64,000 nt of DNA from Arenimonas fontis (lineage in GTDB: Bacteria > Pseudomonadota > Gammaproteobacteria > Xanthomonadales > Xanthomonadaceae), in NCBI RefSeq assembly GCF_008386465.1, contig NZ_VUOD01000002.1, forward strand, positions 124,001-188,000. The letters are read 5' to 3'. The notes under the pieces are model-generated. The model searched no databases. It had not been told where the DNA came from and worked only from the letters and a program-made list of their open reading frames with translations. The position numbers and the translations under genes were made by a program. Numbering within the stretch: position 1 is the first letter of the stretch; every line of letters begins with the position of its first letter. Positions 55,455 to 64,000 of this stretch are shown in pieces.

Positions 55455-55528
55455 ACGACCTCCGTTTCGGGGCCCGGGGGCGGAGTCCGGGGACGGGCCC
55501 GATTATCCCCGAACGGGACCGCGGCGGC

Positions 55529-56257
55529 TCAGGACGGCACCGACTCTGCCCTTGGCCAGACCAGCTTGCCACCCGATTTGCCGGCGATCTTCTCCAGCCG
55601 TGCCTCGTGCGCCGCCCGCTCGGCCTCGCTGGCGCGCAGCACCCGCCGCGGGCCGGCCGGCACCACGGCAGGCAGGCGACCCGTGCCGGCATGTGCCACC
55701 AGACCAGCGTCCCCGCCCGCCACCAGCATCAGATCGGCCTGGCCGGCGGTCATGCCCAGGTAAACCTCGGCCAGCAGCTCGGCGTCCAGCAGCGCCCCGT
55801 GCAGTTTGCGATGGGTGTTGTCCACGCCCAGTCGCCGGCACAGGGCATCCAGCGAATTGCGCTGGCCGGGATACCGCTCCCGGGCCATGGCCAGGGTGTC
55901 CAGCACCGTGGCGTGGTCCTCGATGCGGCCGTAGTGCGGGCCCAGGCGCGAAAGTTCGTAGTCGAGGAAGCCGATGTCGAAACTGGCGTTGTGGATGATC
56001 AGTTCGGCGCCGCGGATGAAATCGAGGAACTCGTCCACCGCGCTGGCGAACAGCGGCTTGTCGCGCAGGAACTCCAGGCTCAGGCCGGTCACCTCCTGGG
56101 CGCCGGCCTCCAGGTCGCGCTCGGGGTTGAAATAGCGATGGAAGTGCCGGCCGGTCTTGCGCCGCTCCAGCAACTCGATGCAACCGATCTCGACGATGCG
56201 ATTGCCCTTTTCCCAGGAAAGACCGGTGGTCTCGGTGTCCAGCACGACTTGGCGCAT
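55529..56257 (-). CDS. dnaQ: DNA polymerase III epsilon subunit
   Basis: Proofreading 3'-5' exonuclease of 242 aa (E. coli 243). The DEDDh motifs are VLDTETTGLSWEKGNRIVEIG near the start, IHNASFDIGFLDYEL, and THRKLHGALLDAELLAEVYLGM with the final His-Asp. The C-terminal segment for alpha-subunit binding follows. It lies 9 bases after rnhA in a shared transcript; the pairing is typical of gammaproteobacteria, though here both genes are on the same strand. Confidence 0.95.
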   Translation of the reverse strand: MRQVVLDTETTGLSWEKGNRIVEIGCIELLERRKTGRHFHRYFNPERDLEAGAQEVTGLSLEFLRDKPLFASAVDEFLDFIRGAELIIHNASFDIGFLDYELSRLGPHYGRIEDHATVLDTLAMARERYPGQRNSLDALCRRLGVDNTHRKLHGALLDAELLAEVYLGMTAGQADLMLVAGGDAGLVAHAGTGRLPAVVPAGPRRVLRASEAERAAHEARLEKIAGKSGGKLVWPRAESVPS

Positions 56258-56266
56258 GGGCGATGT

Positions 56267-56701
56267 CTACCTGAATTTTTCCGCTTCGGCGCGCGCCAGC
56301 CGGTCTACCCGCTCGTTGTCGGGATGGCCGGCGTGGCCCTTCACCCAGTGCCAGCGTACCTGGTGCCGGCGCGCTGCCGCATCCAGCCTTTGCCAGAGAT
56401 CCTGGTTCCTGACCGGGTCGCCGCCGGCGGTCTTCCAGCCACGCCTGATCCAGTTCGGCAGCCATTCGACGATACCCTGCTGAACGTAGCGGGAGTCGGT
56501 GTGCAAGGCCACCTGGCAAGGCTCCTTCAGGGCCTCCAGCGCCATGATCGCCGCCATCAGTTCCATGCGGTTGTTGGTCGTGTCCGGTTCGCCGCCGGCC
56601 AGTTCGCGCTCGCGCCGGCCGTGCCGCAGCAGCGCGGCCCAGCCGCCGGGCCCGGGATTGCCCAGGCAGGCGCCGTCGGTATGGATTTCCACCTGTTTCA
56701 T
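56267..56701 (-). CDS. rnhA: ribonuclease HI
   Basis: RNase HI of 144 aa that degrades the RNA strand of RNA-DNA hybrids. The acidic catalytic residues are in [37 protein letters not shown], and the C-terminal [14 protein letters not shown] with the DN pair. Length and motif spacing are normal. Start fixed by the [10 protein letters not shown] opening. Followed by dnaQ. Confidence 0.97.
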   Translation of the reverse strand: MKQVEIHTDGACLGNPGPGGWAALLRHGRRERELAGGEPDTTNNRMELMAAIMALEALKEPCQVALHTDSRYVQQGIVEWLPNWIRRGWKTAGGDPVRNQDLWQRLDAAARRHQVRWHWVKGHAGHPDNERVDRLARAEAEKFR

Positions 56702-56729
56702 CCTTCGCTTCCATGCATGAGCACACACC

Positions 56730-57416
56730 TCATCCGGCGCTGATGCCCGGCCGGAAGGCAAGGCCGGCGGGAGCGCGCAAGGGAGTCAGCCCTGCCTCGC
56801 GCTTGCGCGCCACCAGCAACCGGGCGGCACGCAGCCCTTCCAGGCCGGTTCTGCGTTCGGGCCGGAGCTCGAGCCGATCGCGGCCGGCCCAGAAAGGCCC
56901 CAGGCTGCGCCACCGGACCAGTTCCAGTTCCGCCTCCGCCAGGGCCGCGCGGACCCAGCCACCCGATACCGGCCTGAGGCCATGCCGGGCCCAGCGCAAA
57001 CGCATCGGCGACCATGGATTCAGCACCAGCAGCATCAGACTGCCCTCGGGCTTGAGCACCCGCGCCATTTCCTGCAACAGCTCGCCGGGCGAGCGCGAGG
57101 TTTCCAGGACGAACAGGGCGTACACCAGGGCCAGGCTGCCGGTCGCCAGGGGCAGGGCGATGTCCTCGCAATCGAACTGGCCGGCAAAGCCACCGCCGGC
57201 CCGATGCAGGCTCACCACCTGGGCCAGCAGATTGCCGGAAAGGCGGGCCGGAACCTGTTCCGAGGGACGAAGGAACAGGCCGGAATGGCCGAACACCCGG
57301 GTCAGCTCCGGAACGGCCTCCCGTTGCACGGCCTGGACCAGGCGCAGGGCCGGCTCGCGGGCGAACCAACTGCCAGGACCGGTTTCGGATTGACGACGAT
57401 GCGGGGCCGGGGGCAT
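56730..57416 (-). CDS. YafS-like SAM-dependent methyltransferase
   Basis: Methyltransferase-like protein of 228 aa at the position of E. coli yafS (between gloB and rnhA). Motif I is weak: [57 protein letters not shown] is the post-I to IV/V region typical of the class I fold, but the usual GxGxG loop is not present and the N-terminal part is divergent ([21 protein letters not shown]). It may be a degenerate or unusual methyltransferase. Function unknown. Confidence 0.7.
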   Translation of the reverse strand: MPPAPHRRQSETGPGSWFAREPALRLVQAVQREAVPELTRVFGHSGLFLRPSEQVPARLSGNLLAQVVSLHRAGGGFAGQFDCEDIALPLATGSLALVYALFVLETSRSPGELLQEMARVLKPEGSLMLLVLNPWSPMRLRWARHGLRPVSGGWVRAALAEAELELVRWRSLGPFWAGRDRLELRPERRTGLEGLRAARLLVARKREAGLTPLRAPAGLAFRPGISAG

Positions 57417-57455
57417 GGTCGCGATTCTGCGTCATCGCCGCCGACTGGTCACCCC

Positions 57456-58229
57456 GTGCTGCACGCAACCCCGCTGCCCGCCCTCGAGGACAACTACATC
57501 TGGCTGCTGACGGGTGCCGGCGGCGACGCCGTGGTCGTGGACCCGGGCGAGGCCGCGCCGGTGCTGGATGCCGTCGCCCGGGGCCTGCGGCCGGTGGCCA
57601 TCCTCGTCACCCATCACCATCCGGACCACATCGGCGGCATCCGGGAACTCCGGGAGCGTTTCGACCTGCCGGTCTACGCGCCGGTCGAACCTCGGATAGG
57701 CCTGGACGACTGCATCCGGGTCCGGGAGGGCGACCGCGTCGACCTGCCGGCGCTGGGCCTGGCACTGCAGGTCATGGAGGTGCCGGGCCATACCCTGAGC
57801 CATGTCGCCTACTACGGCGGCAGGTATCTGTTGTGCGGAGATACCCTGTTCAGCCTCGGTTGCGGCAGGCTGTTCGAGGGCACGCCGGCGCAGATGCTGG
57901 CTTCGCTGGACCGGCTGGCGTCGCTGCCGCCGGACACCTTGGTCTGCTGCAGCCATGAGTACACCGAAGCCAATGGCCGCTTCGCCAAGGCCGCGGAACC
58001 GGACAACCCCGCCCGCGACGACCATCTGGCCGAGGTCGCCGTGGCGCGCGCCGCCGGCCGGCCCAGCCTGCCCAGCTCCATCGGCCGGGAGCGGGCGGGC
58101 AACCCCTTCCTGCGCCTGGAGTCGCCAGGCATACGGGCCAGCCTGAGCGCGCGGCTTGGCCGGCCGCCGCGCGACCGGCTGGAAGCCTTCGCCACCCTGA
58201 GGGCCTGGAAGGACGGGTTTCGCGGATGA
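57456..58229 (+). CDS. gloB: hydroxyacylglutathione hydrolase (glyoxalase II)
   Basis: Metallo-beta-lactamase-fold hydrolase of 257 aa that splits S-lactoylglutathione. Zinc ligands: VTHHHPDHIGGIREL near 52-67, VPGHTLSHVAYY, CGDTLFSLGCGRLFEG and CCSHEYTEANGRFA, all glyoxalase II signatures, with the glutathione-binding C-terminal RAGNPFLRL. The start is read as GTG (VLHATPLPALEDNYIWLL), matching the family; upstream codons extend into a region without similarity. Overlaps mltD by four bases. Confidence 0.93.
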   Translation: MLHATPLPALEDNYIWLLTGAGGDAVVVDPGEAAPVLDAVARGLRPVAILVTHHHPDHIGGIRELRERFDLPVYAPVEPRIGLDDCIRVREGDRVDLPALGLALQVMEVPGHTLSHVAYYGGRYLLCGDTLFSLGCGRLFEGTPAQMLASLDRLASLPPDTLVCCSHEYTEANGRFAKAAEPDNPARDDHLAEVAVARAAGRPSLPSSIGRERAGNPFLRLESPGIRASLSARLGRPPRDRLEAFATLRAWKDGFRG

Positions 58230-59494
58230 GGGCCGGCCTGGTCGCTCTCGGGCCCGGCCTGGCGCTGCTGCTGGCCGCCTGCCAGCCCGGGGCGGTACGC
58301 CAGGGAACGGACGAGCACGTGCCAACGCTACCGGCCGCCGCCAGCGTGCCGGCGCCGGAGCCGCAAAGCGCCGAACCGGCGCCAGCCGCCGGCGACCGCG
58401 ACGACGCGAAGCCGGGCGAAGCGGCAGACGATGCGGCGAGGATCGCGGCCAGGCCGTTCGAAGAAGGCGCGATCGCTCCGGGCGAACCGGAGCGCCTGCG
58501 CACCGGCGGCCAGGTCTTCGAGCGCCTGGCGAGCGGCTTCCAGGCGCCAGCCTGCATCGAAGGCGAACACAACCTGGCCTGGCGGCGGCGCTATGCCGGC
58601 GATCCCGGGCGCTTCGCCGCGCAGCTGGAGCAAATCCTCCCGCTGCTGGCCTTCGTGACCGAGGAGACCGGCAAGCGGGGGCTTCCGGCCGAGTTCGCCC
58701 TGATTCCGATCGTGGAAAGCTGGTACCGACCCGGAGCGATCGGTCCCGGTGGCCCGGCCGGCCTGTGGCAGATGATGCCGGCGACGGCCCGCCATCACGG
58801 CATCCTCATCACCTCCGGTTACGACGGCAGGCTCAACCCGGCCGAATCCACCGATGCCGCCCTGGCCTATCTGCAGACGCTGAGCCGCAGATTCGCCGGC
58901 GACTGGCGCGCCGTGGCGATGGCCTACAACGCTGGCGAGTACCGGATCCTGCGGGCCTTCCGCGCCAGCGGCGACCACCGCGCATCCGGCGAAGAGCGTC
59001 TTCCGGTCGGCCTGGCCAGGACCACCTATGACTACGTGGCCAAGTTGCGCGCCTTGGCCTGCCTGATCGCCGAACCGCACGCCCACGGCCTGGCATTGCC
59101 CGTGGACTCGCGCTTCTCCCCGCTGGTTCGCGTCGAGCTGCCGGCATCGGTGCGCGGCCCGGACCAGGCTGCCCATTGGCTGGGCGTGGATGCCGCCAGC
59201 CTGCGCGCGCTCCACCCGGCCTTCCGCCGTGGCCAGGCCAGCCACCCCACCGCCGGTCGCGTTCTGCTGGTGCCCGAGACGCCCCTGGTCCGGCAGCGCC
59301 TGGCCGCCGGCGCGCCGGACCCGGCGACCCTGCCGCCGGCACCGCCACCACGGCAGCACGAGATCCGGCCCGGCGACACGCTATCCGGGATTGCCGCCCG
59401 TTATGGTGTGCCGCTGAAACAGCTCTACCTGCTCAACGGCCTGGATGGCCGCAGCATCCTGCGCCCGGGCCGCCGCCTGCGCATCGATCCCTGA
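58226..59494 (+). CDS. mltD: membrane-bound lytic murein transglycosylase D
   Basis: Lipoprotein of 422 aa with lipobox LLAACQ (Cys19). An Ala/Pro-rich linker leads to the SLT domain with catalytic Glu in IPIVESWYRPGAIGPGGPAGLWQMMPATARHHG, the family's YNAGEYRIL motif, and a C-terminal LysM domain (HEIRPGDTLSGIAARYGVPLKQLYLLNGLDG). Only one LysM repeat is seen, against two in E. coli MltD. It overlaps the gloB stop (ATGA). Confidence 0.93.
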   Translation: MRAGLVALGPGLALLLAACQPGAVRQGTDEHVPTLPAAASVPAPEPQSAEPAPAAGDRDDAKPGEAADDAARIAARPFEEGAIAPGEPERLRTGGQVFERLASGFQAPACIEGEHNLAWRRRYAGDPGRFAAQLEQILPLLAFVTEETGKRGLPAEFALIPIVESWYRPGAIGPGGPAGLWQMMPATARHHGILITSGYDGRLNPAESTDAALAYLQTLSRRFAGDWRAVAMAYNAGEYRILRAFRASGDHRASGEERLPVGLARTTYDYVAKLRALACLIAEPHAHGLALPVDSRFSPLVRVELPASVRGPDQAAHWLGVDAASLRALHPAFRRGQASHPTAGRVLLVPETPLVRQRLAAGAPDPATLPPAPPPRQHEIRPGDTLSGIAARYGVPLKQLYLLNGLDGRSILRPGRRLRIDP

Positions 59495-59577
59495 CCGCCA
59501 TGCTTGGCGGTATGGCCCGTCGCGGGCCAAACTAGGCCGTTTCCGCCGCGATGGACGCGGCTTCGGGAGGAATGATC

Positions 59578-60369
59578 ATGGGTTTCCTGACGGGCAAGCG
59601 CGCCCTCATCGTCGGCATCGCCAGCCAGCGATCCATCGCCACCGGCATCGCCGAGGCCATGCACCGCGAAGGCGCAGAACTGGCCTTCACCTACCAGAAC
59701 GACAAGCTGAGGTCGCGCGTGGACGAGGCCGCACAGGCTTGCGGTTCCGATATCGTGCTGCCGCTGGACGTCAGTGATGACGCCCAGATCGAGGACGTGT
59801 TTGAGCAATTGGGCAAGCGCTGGGACGGTCTGGACATCCTGGTGCACTCGGTCGGTTTCGCTCCGCGCGAGGCCATCGAGGGCGAATTCCTGGACGGCAT
59901 GACCCGGGAGAACTTCCGGATCGCCCACGACATCTCGGCCTATTCCTTTCCGGCTCTGGCCAAGGCCGCCCGACCGATGATGAAGGGACGCAACGGCGCC
60001 CTGCTGACCCTGACCTATCTCGGCTCGGAGCGGGCGCTGGCGAACTACAACATGATGGGCCTGGCCAAGGCATCGCTGGAAGCCAGCGTGCGTTACCTGG
60101 CGATGAATCTCGGCCCGGAAGGCACCCGCGTGAACGCGATCTCGGCCGGCCCGATCAAGACCCTGGCCGCAGCCGGCATCGCCAACTTCCGCAAAATGCT
60201 CGGCCATGTCGAGCAGACCGCACCGCTGCGCCGCACCGTCACCATCGAAGATGTCGGCAACGTGGCCGCCTTTCTGTGTTCGGACCTGGCCGCCGGTGTG
60301 ACCGGCGAAATCACCTACGTGGATGCCGGCTACAACATCCTCGGGATGACCGGCATCGGCGGCGAGTGA
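59578..60369 (+). CDS. fabI: enoyl-ACP reductase
   Basis: NADH-dependent FabI of 263 aa for the last reduction of fatty-acid elongation. Nucleotide site [19 protein letters not shown], then VHSVGFAP, and the active-site pattern [23 protein letters not shown] with Tyr and Lys six residues apart. The ATG at 59578 has GGGAGG 7 bases upstream; an upstream ATG is too close to it. It is separate from the main fab block. Confidence 0.97.
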   Translation: MGFLTGKRALIVGIASQRSIATGIAEAMHREGAELAFTYQNDKLRSRVDEAAQACGSDIVLPLDVSDDAQIEDVFEQLGKRWDGLDILVHSVGFAPREAIEGEFLDGMTRENFRIAHDISAYSFPALAKAARPMMKGRNGALLTLTYLGSERALANYNMMGLAKASLEASVRYLAMNLGPEGTRVNAISAGPIKTLAAAGIANFRKMLGHVEQTAPLRRTVTIEDVGNVAAFLCSDLAAGVTGEITYVDAGYNILGMTGIGGE

Positions 60370-60485
60370 GCGCCGCCATCCCGGCCTGAGCGGCGGCGCG
60401 GCGGGCCGGCGGAAAACGGCCTGCCGACGCGACCGGGGAGGCCGCACCGACGACGCAAGCGCGCGTGCGATCCGTTCGTCGGGAG

Positions 60486-60510
60486 CGAGTCCGGACATGT
60501 ACCGGACTCG
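60486..60510. repeat. perfect inverted repeat between fabI and ppiD
   Basis: A 9-bp inverted repeat (CGAGTCCGG at 60486-60494 against CCGGACTCG at 60502-60510) with loop ACATGTA in the 193-base gap between convergent fabI and ppiD. There is no T-tract on either side; it may be a bidirectional stop or an mRNA 3' hairpin. The gap shows no gene. Confidence 0.45.
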
Positions 60511-60562
60511 TGCCGTGAATGAGCCCGGGGCGTCCGTTCCCGACAGCCTTTTCGGCAGCCTC

Positions 60563-62503
60563 TCAGAGCCGATCCTCGGCGACCCGCACCGAGTAGTACT
60601 GGCGCAGGGCCTGCAGATACTCCTGCAACTCGGCAAGGCCGCGGGCCTGGGCCAGTTGCTCTCGCAGCAGCGAGCGCGTCGCCTCGTCAAGCGTGCCCGG
60701 ATCGCCCGGCGTGACCTTGTCCACGGCTATCAGCGCGTAACGATCCGGCGCGAGCTCGGCGATGCCCACGCTCGGCTTGCCGTCTTCCGGCGGTGCCAGG
60801 GAGAAGGCGACGTCGAGCACCTGCGGCGGCAGCGGCGCCCGCCTGTTGACGCCCGGCAAGCCGGCCACGGTGCGCGAAACCTCCGCTGCCAGCACGTCCA
60901 GCGATTCCCCCGCCAGGGCGCGGGCAAGCAGCGCCTCGGCCTGCACCCTGGCGGCATCGGCCAGGCGCGCGGCGGTGTGGTCGGCCCGCACCCGCTCGGC
61001 AACCTCCTCGAAGGGCAGGTCGGCCGCCGGCACGTGTTCGACCACCCGCAGCACGACCATGTGGTTCTCGCCGATGTCGATGGCATCGCTGACCTGGCGT
61101 TCCAGGCGCTGGGCATCGGCAAAAGCCGCCTCGACCACCTCCGGCAAGGCTGCAATGCCTTCGCCGCCTGCCCTGGAGAACAGGCCGGTACGCTCGACCT
61201 TCAGCCCGAACCGTTCGGCGCTGGGCTGCAGGGAGGTCGGATCCTTGTAGACGGCGTCCATCAGGTCGCCGGCCAACTGGCTGTAACGGCGTTCGCGTTC
61301 GGTGGCCAGGTATTCGGCTTCGAGTTCGGCGCGCACCTCTTCGAAGCTCCGTTCGCTGCCTTCGCCCAACTCGCGCAGCCAGATCACGTGCCAGCCGTCC
61401 GGGGTACGTACCGGGTCGCTGACCTGGCCTTCCTCCAGGGAGAACAGGGCGTCCTCGAAGGCGGGCGCGTACAGCCCCTTCTCGATCACGCCCAGGTCGC
61501 CGCCCTGATCACGCGAGCCCAGGTCGTCGGAGGACTCCCGGGCGATGGCGGAAAAATCCGCGCCCGGCTCGCGGGCCCGGGCAGCCAGGGCCTCGGCGCG
61601 CTGTCGGGCAGCCTCCACCGCCTCGCCATCGGCGTCGGCCGGTACCGCCACCAGGATGTGCGAAGCTGTGCGCCCGGGTTCGTTGACGTAGCGGGCGCGG
61701 TTGTCCTGGTAACGCTGGCGCAGCGTGGCCTCGTCCACGACGGTCGGGACATCCAGCGTACCGGCGTCTATCTCGACGTATTCGATCGCCACCTTCTCCT
61801 CGCTGCGGTAGCGGCCGATATTGTCCCGGTACCAGGCCCGCAACGCCGCCTCGTCCGGCGCATCGCCTTCGAGCGAGGGCGTCGGCAGGTCCACAAGGCG
61901 CAGGTCGCGGGTCTGCTGGCTCATGCGCAGGTAATCGTCGATGTCCGACGCGGTGGCGATGGCCGTTTCGATCACCTGGCTGGGCAGCAGCCGCCTGGCC
62001 ATATCGGCGCGCGTGGCCGCCATGAACTGGGCGTGGGTCATTCCGCGGGCAGCCAGGCCGAGGCGGTAGAGATCGGCGCTGTACTGGCCGTTGGCCTGGA
62101 ACTCCGGCATCTGCTTGAGCAGGGCCGCGACTTCGGCCTCGGGCACCGATATGCCGGCCCGCTCCGCCGCCAGCGCCAGCAACGCCTCGTCCACCAGCGA
62201 ATCAAGGATCCGGCGCCTGTTCTCCGGGCTTTCAAACGCCGCCGCGTCGAAGGCGTCGCCCTGCGATTCGCGCGCCTCCAGCCGGGCCTGATCGAAACGG
62301 CGCCGGAACTCTTCGGGTCCGATCTCCCGTACCTGCTCCCCGTAACCCAGCAGCCTTTCGGGGCCGGTGATCCTGGCCACCCAGGTCTCGACCTTGGGGG
62401 CGAAGTAGGACTCCACCCCGAAGAAGGCCATGGTGATGATGATCAGGCCGAGGATGATGAAGGCCAGCCAGCCGGAGGATCTTTCGCGAATCTTTTGCAG
62501 CAT
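60563..62503 (-). CDS. ppiD: PpiD-like periplasmic peptidylprolyl isomerase
   Basis: SurA/PpiD-type chaperone of 646 aa, near the 623 aa of E. coli PpiD. Residues 12-34 form a membrane anchor (SGWLAFIILGLIIITMAFFGV); then a SurA-like N-terminal helical region and a parvulin domain around 265-365 with ASHILVAVPADA and GGDLGVIEKGLYAPAFEDALFSLEEGQVSDPVRTPDGWHVIWLREL. It assists folding of outer-membrane proteins. Location beside hupB and lon agrees. Confidence 0.93.
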   Translation of the reverse strand: MLQKIRERSSGWLAFIILGLIIITMAFFGVESYFAPKVETWVARITGPERLLGYGEQVREIGPEEFRRRFDQARLEARESQGDAFDAAAFESPENRRRILDSLVDEALLALAAERAGISVPEAEVAALLKQMPEFQANGQYSADLYRLGLAARGMTHAQFMAATRADMARRLLPSQVIETAIATASDIDDYLRMSQQTRDLRLVDLPTPSLEGDAPDEAALRAWYRDNIGRYRSEEKVAIEYVEIDAGTLDVPTVVDEATLRQRYQDNRARYVNEPGRTASHILVAVPADADGEAVEAARQRAEALAARAREPGADFSAIARESSDDLGSRDQGGDLGVIEKGLYAPAFEDALFSLEEGQVSDPVRTPDGWHVIWLRELGEGSERSFEEVRAELEAEYLATERERRYSQLAGDLMDAVYKDPTSLQPSAERFGLKVERTGLFSRAGGEGIAALPEVVEAAFADAQRLERQVSDAIDIGENHMVVLRVVEHVPAADLPFEEVAERVRADHTAARLADAARVQAEALLARALAGESLDVLAAEVSRTVAGLPGVNRRAPLPPQVLDVAFSLAPPEDGKPSVGIAELAPDRYALIAVDKVTPGDPGTLDEATRSLLREQLAQARGLAELQEYLQALRQYYSVRVAEDRL

Positions 62504-62689
62504 CTCGGAAGCCGTGTCTTTGGCCCCGGGAGGGTCCGGGGGCCGGAATGCGTTGCCGCCCGGCGGGGCTCCGCCGGGCGGCCCGCTAGCGTATCAGCCC
62601 CCGCCGGGAGGGGCTAGACGCAGCAACGGCGCAGCGGCAGGGCCGGCGCCGGCGGCATACCCGGGGCGGCGCCACAGGGGCCGGAAAGC

Positions 62690-62720
62690 GAAACGCCCGC
62701 GGCATGGCCGCGGGCGTTTC
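62690..62720 (-). terminator. intrinsic terminator after tRNA-Asp
   Basis: A 13-bp perfect stem (GAAACGCCCGCGG at 62690-62702 against CCGCGGGCGTTTC at 62708-62720) with loop CATGG. On the minus strand it lies 10 bases after tRNA-Asp and is followed by GCTTTCC, a short T-rich end. It should end the hupB-tRNA-Val-tRNA-Asp transcript. Confidence 0.75.
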
Positions 62721-62730
62721 CTGATCTGAG

Positions 62731-62807
62731 TGGCGGAGTGGACGGGACTCGAACCCGCGACCTCCGGCGTGACAGGCCAGCATTCTAACCGACTGAACTA
62801 CCACTCC
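62731..62807 (-). tRNA. tRNA-Asp (anticodon GTC)
   Basis: A 77-base tRNA with encoded CCA on the minus strand. Acceptor GGAGTGG pairs with CCACTCC; anticodon loop CTGTCAC gives GTC (Asp). TTCGAGTC T-loop intact. It follows tRNA-Val by 15 bases, pointing to one transcript. Confidence 0.97.
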
Positions 62808-62822
62808 GCCGAAAACCGGTGG

Positions 62823-62897
62823 TGGTGGGTGCTGAGGGTTTCGAACCCCCGACCCTCGCCTTGTAAGGGCGACGCTCTACCGCTGAGCTAAGCACCC
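62823..62897 (-). tRNA. tRNA-Val (anticodon TAC)
   Basis: A 75-base tRNA with CCA on the minus strand. Acceptor GGGTGCT pairs with AGCACCC; anticodon loop CTTACAA gives TAC (Val). It begins only 16 bases after the hupB stop codon, which is unusually close for separate transcripts. Confidence 0.97.
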
Positions 62898-62913
62898 CTC
62901 CCAAGGAAGGCGC

Positions 62914-63186
62914 TCAGTTTACAGCATCCTTGAGCGCTTTGCCAGCCTTGAAGGCGGGGTTCTTGGACGCCTTGATCTTGATGGTGTCGCCGGTCTGGGG
63001 ATTGCGGCCGGTGCGGGCGGCGCGCTTGCGCACCGAGAAGGTGCCGAAGCCGACCAGCGTGACGGTGTCGCCCTTCTTGAGCGCCTTGGTGATCACGTCG
63101 ACCATGGCATCGACGGCACGGCCGGCGTCGGCCTTGGACAGCTCGGCGGCGTCGGCGACGGCGCTCACAAATTCGGCTTTGTTCAT
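62914..63186 (-). CDS. hupB: DNA-binding protein HU-beta
   Basis: HU of 90 aa. Signature [21 protein letters not shown] with the DNA-binding beta arm and [21 protein letters not shown] at the end. The start is taken as the second of two adjacent ATGs (63186; the other at 63189), with a GGGAG ribosome site 7 bases upstream of it. It lies between lon and ppiD as in E. coli and probably reads into the two tRNA genes. Confidence 0.97.
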   Translation of the reverse strand: MNKAEFVSAVADAAELSKADAGRAVDAMVDVITKALKKGDTVTLVGFGTFSVRKRAARTGRNPQTGDTIKIKASKNPAFKAGKALKDAVN

Positions 63187-63221
63187 CATTTACTCCCTGA
63201 GCGAGTGGAACCCGCGATCTG

Positions 63222-63262
63222 AAAAACCGGGAAGCGGAGCCCGCGGCCCTCTGCTTCCCGGT
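63222..63262 (-). terminator. intrinsic terminator after lon
   Basis: A 10-bp stem (ACCGGGAAGC at 63226-63235 against GCTTCCCGGT at 63253-63262), with a 17-base GC-rich loop that can form an inner hairpin, followed on the minus strand by TTTTT at 63226-63222. It lies about 130 bases after the lon stop and 35 bases before the hupB start, so hupB needs its own promoter nearby. Confidence 0.7.
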
Positions 63263-63390
63263 CCACCTGTACCGCCGCGTCACGATGCGGCGCGCGGCGG
63301 ATGCACCGATTTATACCAGCGGCCCATAGGGCGCGCAATACGCGAAACCCGCTATCCATGCGGCTTTCAGCCACTTGCGGGAAGCTTCGT

Positions 63391-64000
63391 TCAGTGCGTG
63401 ATCGCGCTGGTGCCGGTGCCCTTTGCACCCTGGCCGCCGACCGGTTCGGCATCCGGGCCAGCGCTGGAACCGGGCGCGAGGGGGCGCACCAGAGCCACGT
63501 CCAGCACCTGGTCGATCCACTTGACCGGAATGATCTCAAGGCCTTGGGTGACGTTCTTGGGGATATCCGCGAGATCCTTGCGATTCTCCTCGGGGATAAG
63601 CACGGTACGGATCCCGCCGCGCAGCGCCGCCAGCAACTTCTCCTTGAGACCGCCGATCGGCAACACCCGGCCGCGCAGGGTGATCTCGCCGGTCATGGCG
63701 ACGTCGGCCCGCACCGGCACCCCCGACAGTACCGACACCAGCGCCGTGACCATGGCGATACCGGCGCTCGGGCCGTCCTTGGGCGTGGCGCCCTCGGGCA
63801 CATGCACGTGCGTATCGAACTTCTGGTGGAACTCGGAATCCAGCCCCAACCTTTCCGAGCGCGAACGCACGACGCTGTACGCGGCCTTGACCGATTCCTG
63901 CATGACGTCGCCAAGCTGTCCGGTAAGAATCAGCTGGCCCTTGCCGGGCACCAGCGTCGCTTCGATCTGCAGCAGGTCGCCGCCGACTTCCGTCCAGGCG
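63391..64000 (-). CDS. lon: ATP-dependent protease Lon (3' part)
   Basis: C-terminal about 202 residues of Lon; the start lies outside the window at the right. The proteolytic domain has catalytic Ser in [17 protein letters not shown] and Lys in [17 protein letters not shown], and the ending [22 protein letters not shown] is family-typical. A short Gly/Pro-rich tail (about 25 aa) follows the usual end. Degradation of damaged and regulatory proteins is the role. The next gene is hupB. Confidence 0.93.
   Translation of the reverse strand, partial: AWTEVGGDLLQIEATLVPGKGQLILTGQLGDVMQESVKAAYSVVRSRSERLGLDSEFHQKFDTHVHVPEGATPKDGPSAGIAMVTALVSVLSGVPVRADVAMTGEITLRGRVLPIGGLKEKLLAALRGGIRTVLIPEENRKDLADIPKNVTQGLEIIPVKWIDQVLDVALVRPLAPGSSAGPDAEPVGGQGAKGTGTSAITH

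Noticed and set aside
60497..62617. 706-aa open frame opposite ppiD
   Set aside because: Antisense to a full-length ppiD with a parvulin domain; shadow composition.

Overview
The window is a compact, very GC-rich stretch of bacterial chromosome. Gene orders (yceF/yceD-rpmF, fabH-fabD-fabG-acpP-fabF-pabBC-mltG-tmk-holB-pilZ, dnaX-ybaB-recR, mltD-gloB-yafS-rnhA-dnaQ, lon-hupB-ppiD) are those of a gammaproteobacterium. The 131-residue DUF2007-like protein after tesB, the KdkA kinase and the autotransporter linker style point to Xanthomonadales/Lysobacterales; this placement is inference. No prophage, insertion sequence, CRISPR array or replication origin was seen, and no gene-free gap exceeds 300 bases.

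Layout. 0-12.9 kb: AidB-like acyl-CoA dehydrogenase, small enzymes, mfd, two pirins around an OsmC protein, an orphan PotF-like lipoprotein and a lipid methyltransferase. 12.9-20.1 kb: rlmKL, an AmpD-like amidase, tesB, then two exported proteins of unknown function and a sigma factor fused to a membrane domain. 20.1-31.5 kb (minus strand): the fatty-acid, folate and DNA-replication block from yceD-rpmF through fabH...pilZ. plsX is absent from its usual place, and a kinase-like gene lies between fabH and fabD. 31.5-38.9 kb: yceF-type maf, a GT39-like membrane transferase, the moxR-DUF58-tgpA transglutaminase cluster and an Slp lipoprotein. 38.9-42.6 kb: hinT-recR-ybaB-dnaX, then tRNA-Ser(GGA) and the 4.5S SRP RNA on the opposite strand, followed by a small repeat patch.

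42.6-48 kb: an overlapping kdkA-MBL-moaA-moaC-moaD-moaE run, divergent from a heptosyltransferase-type GT9 gene, then a DUF6165 gene and tRNA-Ser(CGA). 48-55.5 kb is the most accessory-looking part: an exported Sel1/coiled-coil/caspase-like protein, a divergent autotransporter with Ig-like repeats, a PP2C phosphatase and a membrane Ser/Thr kinase. 55.5-60.4 kb: dnaQ-rnhA-yafS, gloB-mltD and fabI. 60.5-64 kb: ppiD, tRNA-Asp, tRNA-Val, hupB and the 3' part of lon, which runs off the right edge.

Many neighbouring genes share 4-base ATGA or GTGA stop/start overlaps, so translational coupling appears widespread. The best candidates for undescribed biology are the caspase-like/autotransporter/PP2C/kinase neighbourhood, the sigma factor with a membrane tail plus its exported neighbours, and the atypical kinase-like gene in the fab operon. 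All functions are predictions from sequence reading; no database search was run.
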